Shown one piece after another: positions 17,701-26,213 of a stretch of DNA of 49,122 nt. The stretch's first letter is position 1; each line of letters begins with the position of its first letter. This DNA is from an uncultured Lachnospiraceae bacterium (GTDB taxonomy: Bacteria; Bacillota; Clostridia; Lachnospirales; Lachnospiraceae). Position numbers and translations under genes: made by a program. The notes below the pieces were generated by a model. That model had not been told where the DNA came from, searched no databases, and saw only the letters and a list, made by a program, of their open reading frames with translations. The stretch lies in assembly GCA_910578795.1 (NCBI GenBank), contig CAJTSD010000027.1:1-49122 (forward strand), in the 5' to 3' direction.

Positions 17701-20203
17701 TCGCGGTTTTTACCGGATCCTTAAACTTAATCATATAATATTTTCTGCTGCCGCTGGTCTTTTGCAAAATAGATACATTCGCAGCTTTTTGTTTTGATCC
17801 GTTCTCATCCCAATACTGTACTGTAACATAAGAATATGCACCCAAATCAACCGGTTCCGCAAACATAATCATTCCGATATCATAAACATGATCCAACTCA
17901 ACTGTAACGCCTTTCACATTATCCGGATAAGCTCCTCCAAAATCCCAGTCTTCCCGGTATACATGAGAATAATAATTATTATCAAAAAGTCCCAAAGCAC
18001 TGTTTGCGTCTTTATCCAGCGGACTATCCACCATAGTAGCGCCTCCGCCAATTGTCGCTGACTTTATGTGACTGCTCAACACGCCCTCTCCGTTGGAAGT
18101 ATTAATCAGCTTATACGCCGGGAGTTCTAATCCGGTAAGCGCACCGATTGTCTTATCCGATGCCGTAAGGGATGCGGCTCCTTCACCCAATTCGTTGACT
18201 GCAGTTACATATGCCAAATATTTTGTGTCATCTTTTAAATTGTCAATCTGACAACTGTTTTTCTCAATGCCTTCAATCTTTGTATAGGTCTTCGCACCAT
18301 CCTCTTTATAAAAGACATTGTAGCTATCGGCATCTTTAACCAGTTTCCAGCTCACCTGAATATTGCGGTAACCACCCGTTACGGATACATTATCCGGTCT
18401 GTCAGGTACTTTATCCACCTTTGGCGCAACTGTAACGGTATCCGAAAATCCACTCTTCCACTCACCGTTCAGGGAGCGGACACGAACCGTATAATCCTTT
18501 TTATTAACCAGCTTATCCTTTGCAAACTGCTTAATCACAACCCCTGTATACGCAGTCGTTTTTCTGGATTCCGTAGTTGCACCATCCGAAATCTCAATTT
18601 CATAGTCCGTCACGTTTCTCTGTTTTTCCCAGCTTAACGTAAAGGATTTATTTCCCGGCTCTGCCTGAACCTTGGTCGGAATATCAACCACCGGATCCGG
18701 AATCTTATCCTCCATGCCATTGACAAATTCCACACTGGAAATTTCAGCAAGGTTCAAATCCTCATCTGATGTCTTTGTGATTTTAAATGTTACCTGTTTT
18801 ACGGCAACCTGATCGCCAAGATGAACCTGAACCGTTCCATCCTGGTCGCAGGTAACGGAACAGTCCGAATCCTCCTGTGCATTTCTTGCGGCAATCCGCG
18901 ATGCCGAAAAAGCAACCTCGGCACTTTGTTCTTTTCCGTCCGCTTCATATACAATAATAACTTTTCCTGCTTCAATCGCATTCGTCTGCGGCGAACAAAG
19001 CACGATTCTTTCCATGGAAACCGCGCGACCGTCGGAAAAGTCAAAAATCAGCTCCACCGGGGAAACTTCGGAAATTTTATCTCCTGTTTCCGTTTTCAGT
19101 GCAATTGTGCCTTTTCCCTGTAGCATTGCCTTCCAGTCGCCTTTTGCAAGTTCCGTTTTCTCTCCAGCTGTCGGTACAATATCATCCGCCGAAACGACTG
19201 TATAGGTTTCCAGTGCAGCCTGTCTGCCCGCCAGTTTTTCTGCTCTTATAAACTTTGTGAAATAATCCAAATCCAACAGATCAATTACACCGTCTCCATT
19301 GAAGTCATACGATTTATCAAACGTTTTTTTACGAATCGCATTGACGATGGCATCCGCTACCGCATCATTCGAATTGCCTGGAACAATCAAACCGGGCTTT
19401 GGCGCATTCGCGTTATCCGTCTTCGGCGCCTTACCAACATAAAGCTGGAGTCTGTAACCCTTATTTTCCAATCGAATATTTGTTTGTTTGTAAGTCGTAT
19501 ATCCATTACCAGATACCTGTAAGTTATAGGTACCTGCCTCGAGTTTTGTGAAGCTTGCCGATACTTCGGGAGCGCTCTGCTCATCCGTCCTCATCGATGT
19601 AAGCGTAACGGTCTGCTTTTGCTCTTTCGATTTGCCTGTAAGTACAACCGTAAATTCCTGTGCTTTTTTCATTTCTGCACCGGCTACGATTCGAACCTCC
19701 AAAAAGCCTTTTGCCGAAATTCCATCAGCCTCACTATCGTATCTTTCTATAGTCTGCGTTTCTGTCTCCGACTCTGTTTCGGTTTCCGTTTCCGTTTCTG
19801 ATATTTCTTCCGTTGCCGTTTCCAAAATTCCTGTTTCGGAAGTTCCTGTTTCTTCCGATGCAATTTGTGTCGGCTCCTCTGTTGACTTTATTTGTGTCTG
19901 TGACTCTGTTTCCGTCTTCACCTCAAATGTTTCCGATTCCGACGTGTTCTGATCCGATGCTTCCGTTTCCCTCTCTTCAGACGTTTCTGCTTCCGGTGCC
20001 TTCTCTTCAGACACTTTCGTTTCCGGCATTTCTTCTGCCGGCTTTGTTTCTGCGGACTCCGTTTCCGTCAGCTCCTGCATTTCCATCTCCGATGCAGTTA
20101 CAACATGGCTCTCTTCTTCTGCATACACCAAATAGTTCGCAGAGGAGAAAATAAGCGCTGTTGAAAGAATTCCTGCCAAAACTTTAGAAAATCCTCTTCT
20201 CAT
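14714..20203 (-). CDS. Secreted multidomain M60 (enhancin-like) metallopeptidase with dockerin-like segment
   Basis: M60 peptidases cleave mucin-type glycoproteins. The protein has 1829 residues. A signal peptide (1-28) is followed by a Glu/Thr/Ser-rich low-complexity region (about 30-155). A dockerin-like pair of Ca-binding repeats, DFNGDGVIDLLDLDYF, lies near 300-315. Two fibronectin III domains span about 505-685 and a galactose-binding F5/8C-like domain about 690-870. The catalytic domain carries HEIGH at 1240-1244 and the third ligand E1255, fitting HEXXHX(8,28)E. A second discoidin-like domain spans about 1555-1690. There is no membrane helix or sortase signal at the C-terminus, so the protein is released or docked to a partner. 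The next gene encodes a membrane-anchored protein that could be that partner. Confidence 0.9.
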   Translation of the reverse strand: MRRGFSKVLAGILSTALIFSSANYLVYAEEESHVVTASEMEMQELTETESAETKPAEEMPETKVSEEKAPEAETSEERETEASDQNTSESETFEVKTETESQTQIKSTEEPTQIASEETGTSETGILETATEEISETETETETESETETQTIERYDSEADGISAKGFLEVRIVAGAEMKKAQEFTVVLTGKSKEQKQTVTLTSMRTDEQSAPEVSASFTKLEAGTYNLQVSGNGYTTYKQTNIRLENKGYRLQLYVGKAPKTDNANAPKPGLIVPGNSNDAVADAIVNAIRKKTFDKSYDFNGDGVIDLLDLDYFTKFIRAEKLAGRQAALETYTVVSADDIVPTAGEKTELAKGDWKAMLQGKGTIALKTETGDKISEVSPVELIFDFSDGRAVSMERIVLCSPQTNAIEAGKVIIVYEADGKEQSAEVAFSASRIAARNAQEDSDCSVTCDQDGTVQVHLGDQVAVKQVTFKITKTSDEDLNLAEISSVEFVNGMEDKIPDPVVDIPTKVQAEPGNKSFTLSWEKQRNVTDYEIEISDGATTESRKTTAYTGVVIKQFAKDKLVNKKDYTVRVRSLNGEWKSGFSDTVTVAPKVDKVPDRPDNVSVTGGYRNIQVSWKLVKDADSYNVFYKEDGAKTYTKIEGIEKNSCQIDNLKDDTKYLAYVTAVNELGEGAASLTASDKTIGALTGLELPAYKLINTSNGEGVLSSHIKSATIGGGATMVDSPLDKDANSALGLFDNNYYSHVYREDWDFGGAYPDNVKGVTVELDHVYDIGMIMFAEPVDLGAYSYVTVQYWDENGSKQKAANVSILQKTSGSRKYYMIKFKDPVKTAKLQIGVGRYNGGLRKITISEIRLYEYDSLEQDILNLYSDDLHITLKDSVTEETIQELQKRLDTKDSESGEYHPERDALQKELDTAKKLLETGGLGGVLQVNPNITPKKDSQISVGGLNAWQPLGVTAATGEEIVVYVGNTGMKDGASTTLQLVFTQYHSESGKFFATQSLKIGRNEITVPKISSVDAEKGGALYVQYNGNNDKDHYAVRVSGGVQFPVLNLYHISEEQEREKRIADYVQELKVYVDRLETQHNELHGGGQNEAVAYAYDARQCILNTTDIQTDKMMFSIPASQVLAGLGGSNQETTLANTVKAMNDMLTLFYQHKGLTDSFAEGTDSAVIAKNHLPYQYLNIRYMRMFAGAFMYASGNHIGIEWPETKGMMGGVPVVSSEKGEYVSGRYFGWGIAHEIGHEINQGAYAHAEVTNNYFAVLAQAKDANNTVRFQYPNVFKKVTSGTTGYADNVFTQLGMYWQLHLAYDRDYNFKTYDTYQELFENRFFARVDSYARNTGLAPAPNGVALTLDGDRDQNLMRLASAAAQRDLSEFFIRWGMTPNDATLAYVKQFAPEERAIYYVDDEARVYEMENGSGSAITGKNVVTAKAEVKDSEVTLQMTSTADAKALQGYEITRVFIEQGKERREVCGFTQGDTFTDYVAFAANRTITYEVTAIDKLMNRSAVFQTNTVKIEGDGIQDKSAWTIETNMVSADDSIEDATEEKPCEPIAVSASERMIDNNRSTTFTGKADSADPYILLKLNRSTQVSALRYMLSGDGQSIADYKIEVSEDGKTYTQVKTGAFRLENNSTIVYFENGTDPWVCTYDASFVKLTAVGQKGTELSVTELDLYGPSGDNIEFLSAQNGQSGFGVLENDYIYDSETKAKIPAGSIVFTGTYKGNPAYNVVVLYDENGKIVGGEDKDGNLIAHQIILAPNPGDAMLGETSEGTWIYWLEPDAVVSQTSLPDKVRAELYRVDNALTNEGQRMVSDTKYVTLPETLPPIQIN

Positions 20204-20287
20204 TTTTCTTCTCTCCTGTTCCTGTGCAAACCCATGACCTATTCACACATATATCTGTTTCCTTTCTGCCGCATTCCCATAAATTAC

Positions 20288-20348
20288 CATAAATAGGTAT
20301 TTATGTCAGATTTAATGTATTATAACATAAAAACTATGCTTTATACAA
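20288..20348 (-). promoter_or_regulatory. Predicted promoter and palindromic site upstream of the M60 gene
   Basis: On the minus strand, TTGTAT (20343-20348), an 18-nt spacer and TATAAT (20319-20324) form a promoter about 115 nt before the M60 start. Just downstream, in the transcribed leader, is an 8-bp perfect palindrome, CATAAATA-GG-TATTTATG (20288-20305), that could bind a regulator. The rest of the 20204-20492 interval holds no gene that I can see. Confidence 0.5.
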
Positions 20349-20492
20349 CCGTTCTTTCTTGAGTTTCCGCTATTATAATTCTTGATTTTATGTGTGCTCT
20401 CTATAATGATGTGTACTATATTATTGGCAAAGCCATGAGCAATGATACTATCGCATTTTAATCGAATTGCATTATACCGGAAAGGATGTGTT

Positions 20493-20858
20493 ATGACAAT
20501 GCAGCCCAAACTTCCTATGAGGATTGAAAATTTCAAAAGAATACGCACTGAGGGATATTATTATGTTGACAAAACAGGGCTTATCAGGGATTTGCTGCAA
20601 AATATGGCATATGTGAACCTGTTTACGCGTCCGAGACGGTTTGGAAAAAAACTGAACATGAGTATGCTGAAATATTTCTTTGAAGCAGGCAGTGACAGTA
20701 CAGTATTTGACGGACTTGAAATCTCAAAGGAAAAGGAGCTGTGTGAAGAATACATGGGGAAAGTTCCCACCGTTGAATCTAAAAGTAAATGCAACACATG
20801 GCATCATGGGAAAATATCCATGATTAACTGCAACAAAGCGGGATTCATAAATGCATGA
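20493..20858 (+). pseudogene. Truncated AAA/DUF1703 (PD-(D/E)XK) family gene remnant
   Basis: From ATG 20493 the frame begins with the typical start of these 500-580-residue proteins: a conserved segment with FKRIRTEGYYYVDKTGLIRD, then the P-loop-like TRPRRFGKKLNMSMLKYFFE (the canonical form is RPRRFGKSL, so the P-loop Ser is replaced by Lys), then the FDGLEISKE block. After about 90 residues (EEYMGK) the similarity is lost in a short, low-quality stretch, and the frame stops at 20858. The P-loop substitution and loss of the ATPase remainder and nuclease domain show a decayed copy. Confidence 0.75.
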
Positions 20859-21233
20859 ATCCTGTTTTTTCTGTGCCGTTTATGAAGTTATGTCAACCAT
20901 TTTCCTACAACAAAAAGACATCTTATATATTTTCCCAACACTAAATGCAACATATCCGTAGAGTATAGTAAGTGACTTTCCTCAATATAAAATCATTGAT
21001 TCTACAATCTTTTTTTAAATTTCAAAATATAAATCTCTTGAATTCACAATTTTTCCTTAATTTATCAAATTATTGCATAAATGCCTTTTCTTTTCCACTT
21101 TAGCATATTATTTTTCTAAAAAAAGAACCCATTTCCGACAATTTAAAGGCTAGCTAATGGTACAGTATGACATCCTAAATAGTATCCTAAAATTTTTGAT
21201 ACAATATCTTCTAATCAAAAGGCAAAAGGAAAA
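20859..21233. other. AT-rich stretch without a recognisable gene
   Basis: About 375 nt follow the AAA remnant. I see no long open frame, tRNA or clear hairpin-plus-T-run. The composition is strongly AT-rich and suggests decayed sequence. Confidence 0.5.
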
Positions 21234-21584
21234 TTAACATATATTCAATTCGTGAAAATATTCTTTAACATCATCTCGTTCCACTATATTTACTGCTGAC
21301 GAATCACATAAAAAAATTTTATCGAACATAACCGAATGCTCGATTTCCTCCAAAACAAGTGCTCGTCTCATATATAATGCTTCACCACTATAGATTTTAT
21401 CAAGTGTTTTCATGATGAAAGAAAAATTTGAAGGCATTAGGAAAATTGTAGAGATATCATTCGGACATTTTTCTTTTATTCTTATAGCCATTCGAGAAAG
21501 ACCATGAGTAATATTCCTTTTCATTCCAGGAAAATCAAATAAATAACCATAATAATTACCTAAACAATAATCCCATTCACTCAT
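21234..21584 (-). CDS. Hypothetical protein (116 aa)
   Basis: I do not recognise this protein. From ATG 21584, preceded by AGGAA with a short spacer, it has 116 residues beginning MSEWDYCLGNYYGYLFDFPG; an upstream TTG at 21632 would add 16 residues. It contains KCPNDISTIFLMPSNFSFI and ends in an acidic EERDD-like helix region (NIVERDDVKEYFHELNIC). There is no signal peptide or membrane helix. It lies alone in a gene-poor, AT-rich area beside a pseudogene and may itself be a remnant of a larger gene. Confidence 0.4.
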   Translation of the reverse strand: MSEWDYCLGNYYGYLFDFPGMKRNITHGLSRMAIRIKEKCPNDISTIFLMPSNFSFIMKTLDKIYSGEALYMRRALVLEEIEHSVMFDKIFLCDSSAVNIVERDDVKEYFHELNIC

Positions 21585-21821
21585 TTTTCCTGATTTAATG
21601 GCAAACCTGTCAAAATAAACAGATGGATACAAAATTCACCGTTCCTTCCAGTCCCGCCAGACAATTATTCCGATATACTTATCAAAGAAAATACTATCAT
21701 TAAAGAAAGCTTCCCCCAAAAAATGAAAACAAAAAATACAAAATACCTATATACAATGCAAACCAAATTTGATAAGATTTCAAATAAGAAATCACCAAAT
21801 CATGTATTCCGGAGGATTATA

Positions 21822-23591
21822 ATGAACAAAAAAATCCTGTTAATTGGCATAAACGCCAAATATATCCACTCCAATCCGGCTGTTCACGGCTTAAAAGCAT
21901 ACGCGGACAAGTATTATCCGAACCGTCCAAGCGGCTGTGAGCTTTCGGTTGCCGAGTATACCATTAATCAGCAGACCGATACAATCCTTGCCGGCTTATA
22001 CAAAAAAAATCCGCAAGTCGCCGCTTTTTCCTGCTATATCTGGAATTGGCGCACCATACAGGATTTGCTGACAGATCTTCCAAAACTGTTGCCAAATACC
22101 GACCTTTGGCTTGGCGGACCGGAGGTATCATTTCATGCCGAAAAACTCATACAGGAATTCCCACAGCTTACCGGAATTATGATTGGCGAAGGCGAAGACA
22201 CGTTTTTGGAGCTTTTGCACCACTATTGGGAGCAGTCGCCTGCGCTCTCGGACATCAATGGAATTGTATCCCGCAACGGCTATACAGCCACACGCACGCT
22301 TACAGACATTGACAGACTTCCCTTTTTTTATGGCTTTCAAAAAAATGACACAAGTGTCATTTTTAGTAATCGTATTCTGTATTACGAATCCCAGCGCGGC
22401 TGCCCGTTCCAATGTGCCTACTGTCTATCTTCCATTGATAAGACCGTACGCCTGCGCAATATTGACACCGTTAAGTCAGAACTCAGACAATTTCTTGACA
22501 ACCGCGTTCCGCAGGTAAAATTTATTGACCGCACATTCAATTGCAACAGCACACACGCCCTCGCCATATGGCGTTACCTAAGAGAAAATGACAATGGTGT
22601 CACAAATTTTCACTTTGAAATTGCCGCCGATTTAATCACCGACGAGCAGCTTACCGTCCTGCGCGATATGCGCCCCGGTCTGATTCAGCTTGAAATCGGT
22701 GTGCAGTCCACCAATGAAACCACGCTTCGGGCAATCAACCGCCACACGGATCTCGACCGGCTGCGCAAAACCGTCGCCGCCATTCATGGCTTTCAGAACA
22801 TCCATCAGCACCTTGATTTGATTGCAGGACTTCCTTATGAGGATTATGGTAGCTTCGCACATTCCTTTAACGACGTGTATGCAATGGCGCCCAATCAGCT
22901 GCAGCTTGGTTTTCTGAAGGTATTAAAGGGCTCGCCGATAGAACAGCAGGCATCACAGTACGGCATCGTGTATGCCTCCAACCCACCCTACGAAGTCCTA
23001 TACACCAAATGGCTTTCTTATGATGACATACTGCGGTTAAAAGGCATCGAGGAAATGGTCGAACTGTACTACAACTCCAACCAGTTCACACATATCCTAC
23101 CTATACTGGCACAGGAATTTGACGCACCGTTTCAGATGTATGAAGCGCTTGCAAGCTATTACCGCACAAACGGATATTTCACCAATGCGCCATCGAGAAC
23201 CTACCGGTATCAGGTATTGCTGGATTTCGCATGTTCCGTTGCAGAAAGCAAGCGTGTGCTTTTTACCGAGTTACTGACATTTGATTTATACCTGCGCGAA
23301 AACCTGAAAAGTCGCCCTGACTTTGCCCCTGAAAACAGAATTGATAAGGAACTGCTGCGCCGCTTCTTCACGCAGGAAGCACAAAACCCGCAGTACTTAA
23401 AAGCCTATCAGAACCATACCTCAGCACAGCTGTTAAAAATGACACACGTAGAAAGGTTTTCATACCCTGTATGGCATGAAAACCCTGCTGATTGTGCAGT
23501 CCGGCTAAACGCCCCTGCCTATATTTTATTTGATTACAAAGACCGCAGCGCTTTGACACATGATGCTGCCTTTTATGAAATTACTCTCTAA
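21822..23591 (+). CDS. B12-binding-domain radical SAM protein (DUF4080 type)
   Basis: The 589-residue protein starts at ATG 21822 behind GGAGG (21811-21815); the open frame extends upstream to 21723 but that part has no ribosome site. The N-terminal domain (KKILLIGINAKYIHSNPAV to about residue 150) is a cobalamin-binding Rossmann-like fold. The radical SAM cluster motif is C194-PFQ-C198-AY-C201. The barrel continues with FIDRTFNCN and LEIGVQSTN, and a DUF4080-like C-terminal part follows. It probably acts as a methyltransferase or related radical enzyme with unknown substrate. Its stop overlaps the convergent ctpA-like stop by four bases. Confidence 0.88.
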   Translation: MNKKILLIGINAKYIHSNPAVHGLKAYADKYYPNRPSGCELSVAEYTINQQTDTILAGLYKKNPQVAAFSCYIWNWRTIQDLLTDLPKLLPNTDLWLGGPEVSFHAEKLIQEFPQLTGIMIGEGEDTFLELLHHYWEQSPALSDINGIVSRNGYTATRTLTDIDRLPFFYGFQKNDTSVIFSNRILYYESQRGCPFQCAYCLSSIDKTVRLRNIDTVKSELRQFLDNRVPQVKFIDRTFNCNSTHALAIWRYLRENDNGVTNFHFEIAADLITDEQLTVLRDMRPGLIQLEIGVQSTNETTLRAINRHTDLDRLRKTVAAIHGFQNIHQHLDLIAGLPYEDYGSFAHSFNDVYAMAPNQLQLGFLKVLKGSPIEQQASQYGIVYASNPPYEVLYTKWLSYDDILRLKGIEEMVELYYNSNQFTHILPILAQEFDAPFQMYEALASYYRTNGYFTNAPSRTYRYQVLLDFACSVAESKRVLFTELLTFDLYLRENLKSRPDFAPENRIDKELLRRFFTQEAQNPQYLKAYQNHTSAQLLKMTHVERFSYPVWHENPADCAVRLNAPAYILFDYKDRSALTHDAAFYEITL

Positions 23592-24877
23592 TTCATCATC
23601 TCCCCAAGCACCTGCTTCGCCGTTTCCAGCTGGTTGTCAATGCCCTTTTGATATTGCTCCGCATCAAACGCGACCTCAACGTCAGGGTCAATGCCAATCT
23701 GATGGATATTATTTCCGTTTGGCGTATAATAGGTGCTTACTGTAATCTTCATCGCAGAACCGTCGGAAAGATTAATTACCTTCTGCACGATGCCTTTTCC
23801 GTACGTCGTCGTACCGACAAGCTTTCCGATTCCGTAATCCTTAATCGCTCCCGCCAAAATCTCAGACGCGCTCGCGCTATACCCATTCGTAAGCACCACA
23901 AGCGGCACATCAATTTCGTTCTCCCCGTTGCAGGTATATTCTTCCCGCTCGCCGTATTTATCTTCCGTGTATACAATCAAGCCCTTTGGAAGCAGCATTC
24001 TCGCAATCTCGCACACCGTGGAAAGGTTTCCGCCCGGATTGCTTCTGAGGTCAATAATGAGTCCCTGCATCCCCTCTGTTCTTGCCTGCAAGAGTGCCTC
24101 CTCAAATTGACCAGAGGTCACGGCGTCAAACTCCGTAATCTGAATATAAGCCATATGATTATCGTACATCTCGTACTCTACCGTAGGACTCTCAATCTGC
24201 CTGCGCTCCACCGCAATGTCAAGCGGTTCGGACTCACCGCTGCGCAGTACCGTGATTGTGACATAAGTGCCTTCCTCACCCTTAATCTTGCTGACCACAT
24301 AGGTGCTCTCCTTGCCATACATGCTCTCGCCGTTAATCTCATAGATATAGTCGCCCTGCATTAAATCGCTTTCCTCAGCAGGCGTATTTTTTATAATTTT
24401 GCTAATCTGCACATACCCTGTTTCCACATCCTGACTGATATATGCGCCGATTCCGTAATAGATTCCCTGCGTCTGCTCCTGCAAAGCAATCAGCTCTTCC
24501 TCCGTATAATAAACACTGTACGGATCACCCAGCGAATCTAAGATTCCCCGGTATACCCCTTCCTCCAGCGTCGTGCTGTCAACATCCTGCCAAAAATATT
24601 CCTGAATGGTTTCCTCCAAAATGCCGAGCTTTCGCACCACATCCGTATCCGTAACGCTCCCCCCCGTGGCGTTTTCCTTATGTGCCCGAATATCCTTGAG
24701 CTGCTTGATTCCCCTTCCCAGCCCCATAATTCCGGTGGTAAGAAGCGACACCAGAAGCGTCACAAAAATACCAATCAGAATACCAAGGATCAGTTGTTTT
24801 TTGCCCTTGTCTTGTTCGCCATCTCCGCTGTTATACGGAGGATACTGATTCATTCCGTTATTCCATTCACTTTGCAT
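23588..24877 (-). CDS. ctpA: S41-family carboxyl-terminal processing protease
   Basis: The 429-residue protein has a cytoplasmic N-terminus, one membrane helix (LILGILIGIFVTLLVSLL, about residues 29-55), a PDZ domain (about 110-210; IYYGIGAYISQDVETGYVQI) and an S41 catalytic domain. The Ser motif GYSASASEILAG is near residues 333-344 and the catalytic Lys is in TYGKGIVQ near 361. It cleaves exported or membrane proteins at the cell envelope. It is the last gene of ftsE-ftsX-M23-ctpA, a common Firmicute arrangement, which suggests a role in wall-hydrolase control during division. The gene is complete, with AAAGG before the start. Confidence 0.92.
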   Translation of the reverse strand: MQSEWNNGMNQYPPYNSGDGEQDKGKKQLILGILIGIFVTLLVSLLTTGIMGLGRGIKQLKDIRAHKENATGGSVTDTDVVRKLGILEETIQEYFWQDVDSTTLEEGVYRGILDSLGDPYSVYYTEEELIALQEQTQGIYYGIGAYISQDVETGYVQISKIIKNTPAEESDLMQGDYIYEINGESMYGKESTYVVSKIKGEEGTYVTITVLRSGESEPLDIAVERRQIESPTVEYEMYDNHMAYIQITEFDAVTSGQFEEALLQARTEGMQGLIIDLRSNPGGNLSTVCEIARMLLPKGLIVYTEDKYGEREEYTCNGENEIDVPLVVLTNGYSASASEILAGAIKDYGIGKLVGTTTYGKGIVQKVINLSDGSAMKITVSTYYTPNGNNIHQIGIDPDVEVAFDAEQYQKGIDNQLETAKQVLGEMMN

Positions 24878-24903
24878 TTTAATGCCTTTCTATTATTATA
24901 TAA

Positions 24904-26160
24904 TTATTTTAAATAACCCCAGGGGTTTACATAATTCCCGTTCAGTCGAACGGCAAAATGCAAATGGTTTCCCGTAGACCTTCCGGTGGTTCCGACAGCC
25001 GCGATTTTCTGCCCCTTTACGACCTCTGCTCCCTTTGACACATAAAGCGCAGAAGCGTGCATATAGATTGTAAAAAGATTATCCCCATGGTCAATCATAA
25101 TGTAATTGCCCATTGACGAATTGTATGCCGCCGCCACGACCGTACCGTTATATGCCGCAAGAATGGGTGAACCACCTGGCGCCGCCATATCCACGCCATA
25201 ATGAAATTTTTTCACTTTCAAAACCGGATGAATCTCCCGTTCGCCATAATCATCGGAAATTCTCGTATAGGAAGGTGCAGGCCATGCAAACATGCCGCCG
25301 TCATATTTCCGTTTCGGATTGGACGCGGCTTCCAGCGCTGCCTGTTCCGCCTTTACCGCATCCTCAAGCGCCTTGATTTCCGCATTTCTAGCTGCAATCT
25401 CCGCCTCATATTCCCGAAGGACTGCTTCCTGATCATTGATATCCGCCTGAAATGCAGCAATTTCTGTCTGCTTCTCGCTAATCAGCGTTTCTAATGATGC
25501 CTGCTCCTGCTCTACCTGTACTCTCGCTTCCTCCAAAAGCCCCTGCTCTTCTTCCAGCTGCGCCTTGCAGACCTCGACGTACTCCCTTGTCGTCCTGAAA
25601 TTATCCAGTATCTTACGGTCGGATTCTGTTATCTTTTCTACATAATCCGCGCGGTTTAACATATCACCAAACGACGCCGCACTGAAAATCGCCTCAAGAT
25701 AAAAATCCGTTCCCCGCTCATACATATTTTTAATCCGCAACTTCATCGAATCATACTGCGAAGCTTCCCGTTCCAGCGCCTCCTCAAGTTCCGCCTTCGT
25801 CTGAACAATTTCGCTCTCCTTCTCACTAATCATATCGTTCAGCTCCGTAATCCTTGTCTGCGCTGCCGTAAGCTCCGTGTCCAGCTGCCTGACATACGAA
25901 GCTAGATTACTCTTGGAAGCTTCCAGGCTGCTGATAATCTGTTTCACATCCGTAAGCCCGCCTTCCAGCTGCTTTCTTTGACTCTGCGTATCCTCAATTT
26001 CCTTTTGCTTCTTTGCAATGCTCTGCTTCAAATCAGACACTTCATCTGCCTGACTGACAAAAGGACACGCGCTGTCAAAGCAGGCAGCCGCTAAAATCAC
26101 GACTGCCAGCATAAGCACTGCCCTTTTCCAACCTTTTTTATTGTGTCGCCTAAGCTGCAT
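24904..26160 (-). CDS. Secreted coiled-coil M23 murein hydrolase / FtsEX-dependent activator (PcsB/EnvC-like)
   Basis: The protein has 418 residues from ATG 26160, giving a normal signal peptide (basic MQLRRHNKKGWKR, then a hydrophobic stretch ending near FVSQA). A longer start at 26217 overlaps the ftsX stop (ATGA), is open in frame and cannot be excluded. A long coiled coil (about residues 40-275) is rich in Glu, Gln and Lys. The C-terminal M23/LytM domain has FHYGVDMAAPGGSPILA, then YIMIDHGD and GNHLHFAVRLNG, so the H...D and HxH metal residues appear intact. FtsEX is expected to hold and activate the coiled coil at the septum, and neighbouring genes fit this. Confidence 0.88.
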   Translation of the reverse strand: MQLRRHNKKGWKRAVLMLAVVILAAACFDSACPFVSQADEVSDLKQSIAKKQKEIEDTQSQRKQLEGGLTDVKQIISSLEASKSNLASYVRQLDTELTAAQTRITELNDMISEKESEIVQTKAELEEALEREASQYDSMKLRIKNMYERGTDFYLEAIFSAASFGDMLNRADYVEKITESDRKILDNFRTTREYVEVCKAQLEEEQGLLEEARVQVEQEQASLETLISEKQTEIAAFQADINDQEAVLREYEAEIAARNAEIKALEDAVKAEQAALEAASNPKRKYDGGMFAWPAPSYTRISDDYGEREIHPVLKVKKFHYGVDMAAPGGSPILAAYNGTVVAAAYNSSMGNYIMIDHGDNLFTIYMHASALYVSKGAEVVKGQKIAAVGTTGRSTGNHLHFAVRLNGNYVNPWGYLK

Positions 26161-26213
26161 AAATCTTTGCCTTTCCGTATTTTTATGACAGTATTCGTCA
26201 ACAGCAATACCTG

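Noticed and set aside
19740..20100. Possible short tandem repeats or CRISPR-like array in TCCGTTTC-type sequence
   Set aside because: The repeats are irregular, have no spacers and are explained by the Glu/Thr/Ser-rich region of the M60 protein.
21723..21821. N-terminal extension of the radical SAM protein
   Set aside because: No ribosome site precedes 21723, the extra residues are Lys/Asn-rich non-conserved sequence and GGAGG precedes ATG 21822.
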